64,000 bases of DNA from Prunus persica (Eukaryota > Streptophyta > Magnoliopsida > Rosales > Rosaceae), in NCBI RefSeq assembly GCF_000346465.2, contig NC_034010.1, forward strand, positions 10,225,638-10,289,637. The letters are read 5' to 3'. A program made the translations under genes and the position numbers. The notes beneath the pieces were generated by a model, which saw only the letters and a list, made by a program, of their open reading frames with translations, was not told the DNA's origin and made no database searches. Below, in pieces: positions 47,509-57,228 of this stretch. Each line of letters starts with the position of its first letter. The first letter of the stretch is position 1.

Positions 47509-48078
47509 CTACCCATGTGGTGGCTGAATGATCTCCATGTTTTCTCCATCTTCTTGCTCTTTATTGGCATCTCCAACCTTATTATCAACTTGTTTACCAC
47601 TTCTCAAGATGTGTACTGCTTTAGCATGCTCTTGATGCCTTGGATTCACCTCTGTTTGGCTTGGGAAAGTTCCGGATGCTCTATTGCTGATGGAGGATGC
47701 AATCTGCCCAACTTGCACTTCTAGTTTGTTCACTGCATTTTGAAGATTCTGATTGGTTTGCATCTGTTGCCCTATGAACTTCTTGAACATGTCTTGCAAT
47801 TCTCCCATTTGATCACCCCTTTGCTCTTGCACTTGTTGGGAAGCTTGCTGGAATTGCCTTTGTTGCGTTTGGAATCCTGGGGGAGGTCCTTGATATTGTT
47901 GCACATTTGGATTGTTGTTCCACCGAAAATTAGGATGATTTCTCCATCCCGGATTGTACGTGTTTGTGTAAGGATCATTATTAGGATTCCTTGCTTGAAG
48001 GGCATTTGCTTGTTCTAGCATGTGCTTCGCAAAAGATTGGTCTTGAACTTCCACTTTGTTTCCTAGAGGGCCAGTCAC
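47509..48078 (-). pseudogene. gag: Gag C-terminal (Gln-rich) region, Athila-B
   Basis: 189 codons in the same frame as the Gag core, upstream of the protease. It contains NPGWRNHPNFRWNNNPNV, a glutamine-rich stretch (PPPGFQTQQRQFQQASQQVQ), a short coiled-coil-like segment (MQTNQNLQNAVNKLEVQVGQ) and ASSISNRASGTFPSQTEVNP, all typical for the Gag-pol junction of Athila elements. It ends with TAG at 47509 (QPPHG-stop-PTASN). The shadow frames at 47515-48018 on the plus strand are not genes. Confidence 0.82.
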
Positions 48079-49017
48079 TGCCTGTTAGAGCAAAGAACAC
48101 ATAACATCAAGTTTTCCAGCAATCTCATTATTAGTACTTACCTTAGAGACCACAGCTTTCATAGGAGCTCATCTTCCTTTATTGTGGTTCCATTGTTGAG
48201 AGTTAGCACTCAAGGATTCAAAGAGAGTAAAAGCCTCATATGCTGTTTTGTTCATCAGTCCTTCTCCACTTGTTGCATCTACCATCATCCTTTCGGAATC
48301 AAGCAAACCTTCATAGAAAGATTGCATTTGCATCCAACTCTCTATGTTGTGGTGTGGGCAAGAACTTATCATCTCCTTGTATGTCTCCCAACATTCATGA
48401 AAAGCTTCTCCTTCCTTTTGTGTGAAACCAAGAATTTCCTTTCTAATGTTGTTAGTCTTTTGAGCCGGAAAGAATTTCTGCAAAACCTAATTAGAAAGCT
48501 CTTCCCAAGTATGAATTGAAGCATTAGGCAAAGAGTATAACCAAGACTTAGCTTTATCTTTTAAATTGAATGGGAATAGCCTCATCTTAATCTGCTCATC
48601 ATCAAGGCCTTGAATTTTGATTGTAGCACATATTTCAAAGAATTGCTTAATATGCATGTAAGGATCCTCAGTGGTATTATCATAATAAGTTGGAAGAAGA
48701 TGAATCATACCACTTCAAAGCTCAAACCTGTCAACAGTGAGTTGAGGATAGACGATGCACGAAGGTTGATCAGTGACTTTGGGAATGGAAAACTCACGCA
48801 GGGGTTTTCGAGGTTGGACAACAAGCGCACTACCTCCTACAACATTGTTGTTGTTGTTCGGAATCTCTACCATCTTGCTTGAACCTTCAGATTCGTAACT
48901 TTTAGATTCAGCGCTTGAAGAACTATAATTCCACCTCAAACCAGCATGTACAGCAGTGGTTCTTGGTGAAAGTGGCTCAGGTGAACTTTGCTCCTGGTCA
49001 GATTCGGACATGCACAC
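48079..49017 (-). pseudogene. gag: Gag capsid region, Athila-B
   Basis: Starts at the ATG ending at 49017 (MCMSESDQEQSSPEPLSPRT), about 150 bases from the primer site. One frame covers the region but is broken by stops at 48715 (RFEL-stop-SGMI), 48487 (ELSN-stop-VLQKFF), 48169 (NKGR-stop-APMK) and just above 48078. The Gag domain is clear: MIHLLPTYYDNTTEDPYMHI, RLFPFNLKDKAKSWLYSLP, HTWEELSN, FHECWETYKEMISSCPHHNI and QMQSFYEGLLDSERMMVD. The frame order shows nonsense decay without frameshift over more than 900 bases. Confidence 0.87.
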
Positions 49018-49166
49018 ACCAAGGAACTCGATTTAGTGCTTTCAATGAAGATAACAACTAAATACAAAAACTGAATACTAAAAGAAAAACCAACGAGAAG
49101 AAACAAATGAAACAAACAAAAACAAAACAGTCAAAGTAATCTAACTATAGCACCATCGTTACCGGT

Positions 49167-49184
49167 TCCCCGACAACGGCGCCA
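49167..49184 (-). other. Primer binding site, tRNA-Asp type, Athila-B
   Basis: Plus-strand TCCCCGACAACGGCGCCA matches the plant tRNA-Asp 3' end (TCCCCGGCAACGGCGCCA) at 17 of 18 positions, six bases from the LTR end at 49191. Confidence 0.88.
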
Positions 49185-49190
49185 AAAACT

Positions 49191-51016
49191 TGTTGAGACT
49201 ATTCTTAACAACTAAAATGAGTTATTAAAAACAGCAACTTTAATTCTCGCAAATGCACGAACCGTTTATAGTATAGCTTATGTAAATACGAGGTCGATCC
49301 CACGGAGAATGGTAACTTGGTTCCAAGTTAAATTACTTAGAATGCTAGAAAAACATAGAACAAAGAAACTAACTAACTAGCTAAAGGCAAGGTCGAATTC
49401 AACAATGCCTCTTGCTAATTACTCAAGGTCTAGGACAGAATCCTAGCACCACACACGCACTCAAAATGAGGGGTTTTGTTGTTGAAATGAAAAGAAGAAA
49501 GTAAAATGAAAGTGCTCGAAAGTAAACACTGGCTGCAATTAACAGATTGTGAAACAATAATTGAGAGGTGTTAGAGCCTTGGAATCCACCACTAGTTTTC
49601 CTATCCAAGTTATGAATGCATAGAAATTGACTCAAGCTTCATCAACAATAGATTATCGCATACAAGCCTATGGTATCTAGGTGCAGGATGCATGATTCTC
49701 CTAAGGCATGTAATCGTGCATGGTATCTACACAACACGTGATCTCTAATATGCAACCTAAGCATGGTATCTACTTAGAATAAAGCATACAAGAGTCATTA
49801 TGCTCCATGAGAATATGATAATCACACAAGTCCTAGAACCTGGTATCTGTCCTAGTCAACCTATGGTTATTAACCCCTTGAATGATTCTTAGGCCATTCA
49901 TGTGTTGCTTGTGAAAGGAGAGTAGAATTGGTGAATCTAAACCCCTTCCCAACCTGTGCTAGATGCATAAAATCCTAATTAGCTACTCCAAGAAAACATA
50001 CATCAAGCACATCAAGCACATAATAAACTGGAGATTAACAACTTGATAATAAAAGCAAGGAAATCAATTAACTATAAAATCATCAATAACATTGAATATT
50101 CATGACTAGGGCTTCATCCTAAGCCCTAACTAAATGGATTAGTTAGACATAAGTATGAATACAGAAAATAAGAAATACATAGATAGGATAAAAAGAGGAG
50201 AAGAAATAGATGACAGCAATGCAGTTCTCAGGACAGCTCCAATCTTTCTTCTCTCTTTGTGGCGAATCTGAATGTGTGTATGAGAGTAATGGATGAAGTG
50301 AATGTGTGTGTCTCCCGCCTTGAATGAGTGTGCAGCTCTCTATTTATAGAGTGTTGAGTGCAATTTCGTCCTCCCTTTTGGCTGGTGAAGCACACCTCTC
50401 TTAGCTGTTCCCAACTGCTCCAGCGGCCCATATATGCCAACTGCTCCAGCTGCCAAATACATGCTTTGGTGGACTTTTCTTGGTTTCTTTATGGAAAGCT
50501 TGACTTTTGTTCATCTTTTTGAGTTCCCATGCTGATTTGTCGCCCATGTGTGGCTGCTCTAATGTGTAGCAGATGGCTATAGGGATGTACCACATTAAAT
50601 GTGATGGCAGCCAACATGACTTTTCTGTGAACTTGGTTCAGTCTTTGACGTACTGCGGGCTCTAGATTTGTCCAATTGGGCTGAAATTTGTATATGTTAT
50701 AATAAACTCCCATTGGAACAACTTCTATAAGGATGTCTCCTCATCCGACCTGTGTAAGTTGCAGACATGAGGCCTGCAAGATGACGTACGAAACTGGACT
50801 GACAAGGAGTGTGGCTCAAATTGGTTTTGGCTTTAAGCTCATATTCCTCTTGTGCCAATCAGCCCTTAACATGCATGAATTGTATCAAATGTCATCCCCT
50901 TGCTGTCTTAACCTACAAAACACACAAACATAGGTAAGACACTCAAAATAAAGAGAAACTTAACAAAATTACTAAGCAAAGAAGGCATGCAAATGTGTGA
51001 AATTATGACCTTATCA
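49191..51016 (-). repeat. 5' LTR of Athila-B (1,826 bp)
   Basis: Plus strand starts TGTTGAGACTATTC beside the primer site and ends GACCTTATCA at forward satellite, so both ends are TG...CA. It matches the LTR fragment at 1725-3257. The minus strand carries a TATA box (complement of 50341-50348, CTCTATAAATAG), about 670 bases from the LTR 5' end, a normal place for a promoter in a long LTR. The 9-mer ATGGTATCT recurs several times (near 49671, 49718 and 49764). Open frames inside (49423-49635, 50228-50713) are incidental. Confidence 0.9.
50341..50348 (-). promoter_or_regulatory. TATA box of the Athila-B LTR
   Basis: The minus strand reads TATAAATA in the context CACTCTATAAATAGAGAGC. The truncated copy at 1725-3257 has TGTAAATA at the same place, so the motif is intact only here. 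Confidence 0.7.
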
Positions 51017-54000
51017 CGTACGAAGTGCGTTCTTAAATGGTGCGGTTGGTGTATTGCATAGTTTTAGAGATTGGATTTCACTCAAAATTCACCAAATGAT
51101 TCCTCCCACCATAATATAATGTTCCCCAGGTTTTTTGCTCAATCCGATATCAATTTGTCAAAGAAAATGGACAATTCCGGTTCGTACGAAGTTTGTTCTG
51201 AAATAGAGTGGTTGGTGGATTGCATTGGTTCTTGAAATTGGACAATTCATGTTTGCACGAAGTTCGTTCCGAAATGGAGTGGTTGGTTTGTTGCATAGTT
51301 TTAAAGATTGGATTTCACTCAAAACTCACCAAATGACTCCTCCCGCCATATTATAATTTTCCCCAAGTTTTGGGCTCAATCCGATATCGATTGGTCCATG
51401 AAATTGGACCATTCAGGTTCGTACGAAGTTCATTCTGAAATGGAGTGGTTGGTGGGTTGCATAGTTTTAGAGATTAGATTTCACTCAAAACTCACCAAAT
51501 GACTCCTCCCACCATATTATAATGTTCCCCAAGTTTTGGGCTCAATCCGATATCGAGTGGTCCATGAAATTGGACAATTCAGGTTCGTACGAAGTTCGTT
51601 CTGAAATGGAGTGGTTGGTGTGTTGCATAGTTTTAGAGATTGGATTTCACTCAAAACTCAACAAATGACTCTTTCATGCACATTATAATGTGCCCCAAGT
51701 TTCGGGCTCAATCCGATATCGATTGGTTCATGAAATTAGACAATTCAGGTTCTTACGAAGTTCGATCTGAAATGGAGTGGTTGGTGTATTGCATAGTTCT
51801 ACAGATTGGATTTCACACAAAACCAACGAAACGACTCCTGCCACCATACTATGATTTTTCCCAAGTTTAGGACTCAATCCGATATCGAAAGGTGCATGAA
51901 ATTGGACAATTCAGGTTCGTATGAAGTTCGTTCAGAAATGGAGTGGTTGGTGTATTGCATAGTTTTAGAGATTCGATTTCACTCAAAATCCACCAAATGA
52001 CTCCTCCCACCGTATTATGATGTTCCCCAAGTTTTGGACTCAATCCAATGTCGATTGGTCCACGAAATTGGACAATTCATATTTTTACGAAGTTCATTCT
52101 GAAATGGTGTGGTTGGTGTATTGCATAGTTTTAGAGATTAAATTTTACTCAAAACTCAGCAAATGACTCCTCCCACCACGTTATGGTGTTCCCCAAGTTT
52201 TGGAGTGAATCCGATATCGATTGGTCCACGAAATTGCACAATTCAGGTTCGTATGAAGTTCGTTCCGAAATGGAGTGGTTTTTGTTTTGCATAGTTTCAG
52301 ATATTCGATTCCACTGAAAGAGCTCCAAATGACTCCTCCCACCATATTATGATGTTCCCCAAGTTTTGGACTCAATCCGATGTCGATTGGTCCATGAAAT
52401 TGAACAATTCAGATTCGAACGAAGTTCATTCTGAAATGGAATGGTTGGTGTATTGCATAGTTTTAGAGATTCGACATCACTCATAACTCACCAAATGACT
52501 CCTCCCACCATATTATGATGTTCCCCAAGTTTTGGAATTTATCCGATATCGATTTGCCATGAAATTTGACAATTCAGGTTCGTACGAAGTTCGTTCTGAA
52601 ATGGAGTGGTTTGTGTTTCGCATAGTTTTAGACCTTGGATTTCACTCAACACCTACCTAATGACTCCTCCCACCATATTATGCTGTTCCCCAAGTTTTGG
52701 ACTCAATCCAATATCGATGGGTCTATGAAATTGGACAATTCAGGTTCGTACGAAGTTCTTTCTGAATTGGAGTGGTTGGTGTGTTGCATACTTTTAGAAA
52801 CTCGATTTCACTCAAAACCCTCCAAATGACTCCTCCCACCATATTATGATCTTTTCCAAGTTTTGGACTCAATCCGATATCGATTGGTCCACGAAATTTG
52901 AGAATTCAGTTTCATTCGAAGTTCGTTCCGAAATGGAATGGTTTGTGTTTTACATAGTTTTAAATATTGGATTTTACTCAAAGAGCACCAAATGACTCCT
53001 CCCACCATATTATGGAGTTCCCTAAGTTTTGGACTCAATCTGATATCGATTAGTCCTTGAAATTGGACAATTCAGGTTGGTACCAAGTTCGTTCTGAAAT
53101 GGAGTGGTTTGTGTTTTTCTTGGTTTTAGATATTGGATTTCACTTAAAGAGCACTAAATGACTCCTCCCACCATATTATGATGTTCCCCAAGTTTTGGAC
53201 TCAATCCGATGTCGATGGCTCCATGAAATTGGACAGTTCAAGTTCATACGAAGTTCATTCTGAAATGAAGTGGTTGGTGTATTGGATACTTTTAGACACT
53301 CGATTTCACTCAAAACCTGCCAAATGACTCCTCCCAGCATATTATGATGTTCCCCAAGTTTTGGACTCAATCCGATATCGGTGGGTCCACGAATTTGGAG
53401 AACTCATGTTCGTACGAAGTTCGTTCTAAAATGGAGTCATTTGTGTTTTGCATAGTTTTAGACATTGGATTTTACTCAAAGAGCACCAAATGATTTGTCC
53501 CCCCATATTATGATGTTCCCCAAGTTTTAGACTCAATCCTATGTTGATTGGCGCATGAGATTGGATAATTCAGATTCGTACGAAGTTCGTTCTAAAATGG
53601 AGTGGTGGGTGTATTGCATAGTTTTAGAGATTCGAGTTCACTCAAAACTCACCAAATGTCCCAGCATATTATGATGTTCCCCAAGTTTTGGACTCAATCC
53701 GATATCGATTGGTCCACGAAATTGGACAATTCAGGTTCATATGAAGTTCGTTCTGAAATGGAGTGGTTGGGGTATTGCATAGTACTAGACATTGGATTTC
53801 ACTCAAAACCTACCTAATGACTCCTCCCACCATATTATGTTGTTCCCCAATTTTTGGACTCAATCCGATATCGATGGGTCCCCGAAATTGGACAGTTCAA
53901 GTTCGTACGACATTCGATCTGAAATGGAGTGGTCGGTGTTTTCCACAGTTATAGAGATCGCTCAAAAAGCACCAAATGACTTCTCACACCATATGATGGA

Positions 54001-55270
54001 GTTCCCCAAGTTTTAGACTCAATCCGATGTCGATTGGTCCATGAAATTGGACAATTCATGTTCGTACGAAGTTTGTTCTGAAATGGAGTGGTTTGTGTTT
54101 TGCAAAGTTTTAGATATTGGATTTTACTCAAAACCCACCAAATGACTCCTCCCACCATATTATGATGTTCCCCAAGTTTTGGACTCAATCCGATTTTGAT
54201 TGGTCCATGAAATTGGACAATTCCGGTTCGTACGAAGTTCGTTCTGTAATGGAGTGGTTGGTGTATTGCATAGTTTTAAAGATTCAATTTCACTCAAAAC
54301 CCACCGAATGACTCTTCCCACCACATTATGATGTTCCCCAAGTTTTGAACTCAATCCGATATTGATTGATCCATGAAATTGGACAATTCAGATTCGTACG
54401 AAGTTTGTTCTGAAATGGAGTCGTTTGTGTTTTGCATAGTTTTAGATATTGGATTTCACTCAAAGAGCCCCAAATGACACCTCCTAACATATTATGATAT
54501 TCCCCAAGTTTTGGACTCAATCCGATATCGATTGGTCCATGAAATTGGACAATTCAGGTTCGTACAAAGTTTGTTCTGAAATGGTGTGGTTAGTGTATTG
54601 CATAGTTTTGGAGATTGGATTTCACTCAACACCAACCAAATGACTCCTCCCACCATAATATGATCTTTCCTAAGTTTTGGGCTCAATCCGATGTGGATTG
54701 GTCCATGAAATTGGACAATTCAGGTTCGTACGATGTTTGTTCTGAAATGGAGTGGTTGGTGTATTGCATAGTTATGGACTTTGGATTTCACTCAAAACCC
54801 ACCAAATGAATTCTCTCACCATATTATCTTGTTCCCCAAGTTTTGGACTCAATCCGATATCGATTGGTCCATCAAATTGGACAATTCATGTTCGTACGAA
54901 GTTCGTTCTGAAATGGAGTGGTTGGTGTATTGCATAGATTTAGGGATTGGATTTCACTCAAAACTAACCAAATGACTCCTCCCAACATATTACGATGTTT
55001 CCCAAGTCTTGGACTCAATCCGATATCGATTGGTCCACAAAATTGGACAATTCAAGTTCGTACGAAGTTCGTTGTGAAATGGAGTTGTTGGTGTATTGCA
55101 TAGTTTTAGATTTTCGATTTCACTCAAAACCCACCAAATGACACCTCCCACCATGTTATGATGTTCCCCAAGTTTTGGACTCAATCCGATATCGAATGGT
55201 CCATGAAATTGGAGAATTCAGGTTCGCACGAAGTTCGTTCCAAAATGGAGTGGTTGGTGTGTTGCATAGT
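51017..55270 (+). repeat. 166-bp satellite array, block 6 (forward)
   Basis: About 26 forward monomers between Athila-B and the second Tat-type element. The block opens at CGTACGAAGTGCG, mid-monomer, and closes at GTGTTGCATAGT. The monomer near 51225-51260 is shortened and fused (GATTGCATTGGTTCTTGAAATTGG). I did not identify a long higher-order repeat by eye, although several monomers share GGATTTTACTCAAAGAGCACC. Confidence 0.95.
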
Positions 55271-56874
55271 TGTTCACCCGTTTTCGTGTTTACTCCTGAG
55301 ATGGAAGGGCGAAGTTCCCCACTGGCTTGGAGACCATTTGTTGGTCAACAAGTCAGCTTTCTTTGGTGTGTGAGCGTGCCACTGCTAGCAATGTAAATCC
55401 TAGCAGACTTCTTTTTAGAGTGGATAACTTGCGCCCCAAGTTACTGACTTCTAAAACAAATGATTGTGAATTTGGGTGAGGAATATCCCCAAGTAAGTTC
55501 TTTTCTTACCTCAGACTGGTGAGGACTTTCATAATTTATCTCAGTATCAAATGGCTGTTCTGGCCAGAAATATTCGATAGAAGTTGGGCTGTCTTAGGCA
55601 GAAATGCCTTTTGCAAAACAATAAATATGCATATCAACGCTAGGAAAGTTAAAAGATGGCCGGAACTCCGTTTCTGCTTGGATGGAAGGCTCTGGTTTGG
55701 GCTGGACTGGACGTGCTTGGGCCGGTCCGTACTGCTTCGTGACTTCAGATGCTAGGCTGAGCTATAAATCGATACCAAAGTTTGAATTTGGCAGAGCTTT
55801 AAGTTTGCTTCACGCTTCATGAGGCCTTTGAGTGGGCAGAACTGTAGCTTCTTCAGTTTGAAGGGGCAGAAGTGGCTATTCTCGAGGGTTTGATAGGCTA
55901 GGGATTGCACTACGAGCGTTGTTCTGCTTGAGCAGGACTCTTCATAAGTTTGCTGAGGTCTCCACATTCGTGAAAACTCAAACTCTGCTTGCCTTGGCTT
56001 TTGCTGAACCAAATTTGTAACGAGAGAGATCTTGTTTTTAGAAGACTTATTTTCTAAGTCTGAACTTTGGAATTCTAATCTAAAGCTGGTTTCTCTTGGA
56101 ATCCAAGTGAGCTTTTGGTTGTTTTCTTGTTGTTGTTTTTTTTTATTGATTGATGAATTGAGTCTCCTCTTCCTTGCCTATTTTCTGTTTTTTATAAGAG
56201 ACCCTCTTAGGGACGTGGTTTTTGTTTAGATTTTAATAATGGGCGGTAAAAAGATCTCCTATAATGTAAAGTAGAAGGGATTTTTATCAATCATGGCAGA
56301 TAGGCTCTCAGTAGTCACCTCCTAAAGCAGTCCCTTCCCTGGTTTCCTGGGTGGCAGCTTTCTATTTCGACCACCGCCATCGTCTGTGTGGGCTAAATTT
56401 TATGGCGGTTGGTTTTCTTTTGTATTTTCTGAACAACTCATTGTTTCCCGTTCTAACTTAGAAAGCGTGACCCGTGAATTCTTTGGAAGATGGTATATTG
56501 CTTTGGAGTAAAATCTCCGAATACAGATGGGTTTTGATCTTCTGTTGGTAGTGTTTCAGAGATTTCCCTCTCATATTTTAACTTAGTTGGAATTGCTGAC
56601 TTTTCAAAGCTAAGGTAGCCACGTGGGTGTGTTTTTTTTTTTTTTTAGTCCCTTGGGGTTGAACCCAACAAAATTATGGGCTGATCCTTGAAGCCCAAAT
56701 GACAGTCTTCACGTTAGTCTTTCTTGGGCTGGGGGCTTTGTTTTCAACATCCTGGCGTGAAGCCCAACCTGTCTGGATCCTAATCTTGTTTATCCTCAAG
56801 TTTTTGGGCTGGGCAGGTAATTTTACCATGGGCCTGTCTTTTGATTTTTGGCGTGCTGAATTTAGGCCCGAACA
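55271..56874 (-). repeat. 3' LTR of Tat-B (1,604 bp)
   Basis: Plus strand begins TGTTCACCCG at the satellite edge and ends GGCCCGAACA, giving matched TGTTC...GAACA ends. On the inner side it is followed by the complement of a polypurine tract. The minus strand contains TTATAAAAAACAG (TATAAA, complement of 56191-56196), a possible but weak TATA box ~680 bases from the LTR 5' end. A T15-16 run lies near 56631-56646. The open frames within (55519-55755, 55752-56012, 56699-56989) have no recognisable product. No second copy is in the window for comparison. Confidence 0.82.
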
Positions 56875-56895
56875 ATGCCCCCTAAGTCTGAATCG
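56875..56895 (-). other. Polypurine tract of Tat-B
   Basis: The minus strand reads CAGACTTAGGGGGCAT directly before the LTR start TGTTCGGG. It shares GGGGGCAT with the tract of Tat-A. Confidence 0.7.
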
Positions 56896-57228
56896 TTTTG
56901 GAACGGTTTTAATGTTTTTGCCATTAATTCGCGCGCCAATCTTTTCCTTTTTTAGCCCACGTCTGCCACGTCCGCCTACTATGAACTAGAGTTCGTGGGA
57001 AAATGGCTAGTTATTAGCTAGTTTACTAGCTAATAATCATCAGGTGCCGTTCCATCTTCTTCTTCCCACGTTTTTGAGCTTCTCTTTTAAAAGGATTTCA
57101 AATCCACCGCTTCTGAAAACCTAGCCCTTCCGACTCCGTTCTTCCGAGCTTTTCTTCGGGATTTCCATTGTTTCCTTCGGACCTCCCTTTTCTTTCACTC
57201 TCTCTCTGTTTCTTCCCTCGACTCAGAA
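56896..57228 (+). promoter_or_regulatory. Leader/promoter region of the antisense PMD gene, Tat-B
   Basis: Contains a perfect 11-bp hairpin at 57011-57036 (TTATTAGCTAG-TTTA-CTAGCTAATAA), then a T/C-rich leader (57050-57225) running to the start codon, typical of plant 5' untranslated regions. CTTTTAAAAGG near 57085 is the only TATA-like motif and is weak. No protein is encoded. Confidence 0.5.

Larger units (their letters stand above)
43065..51016 (-). mobile_element. Athila-type Ty3/Gypsy element, 3' LTR missing (Athila-B)
   Basis: Minus-strand order: LTR (51016-49191), tRNA-Asp primer site, gag, protease, RT, RNase H, integrase and ~570 bp of downstream sequence, then forward satellite at about 43064 with no 3' LTR. 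Protease DLGAS, RT FMDDF and integrase motifs match those of Athila-A, but the LTR is a different sequence. That LTR belongs to the same family as the fragment at 1725-3257. The pol frame can be followed without a shift from 47275 to about 43860 and is broken only by stop codons, many of which look like C-to-T changes. Confidence 0.92.

Noticed and set aside
56699..56989. Hydrophobic 96-codon frame at the end of the Tat-B LTR
   Set aside because: Crosses the LTR boundary and polypurine tract; composition reflects T-rich sequence.
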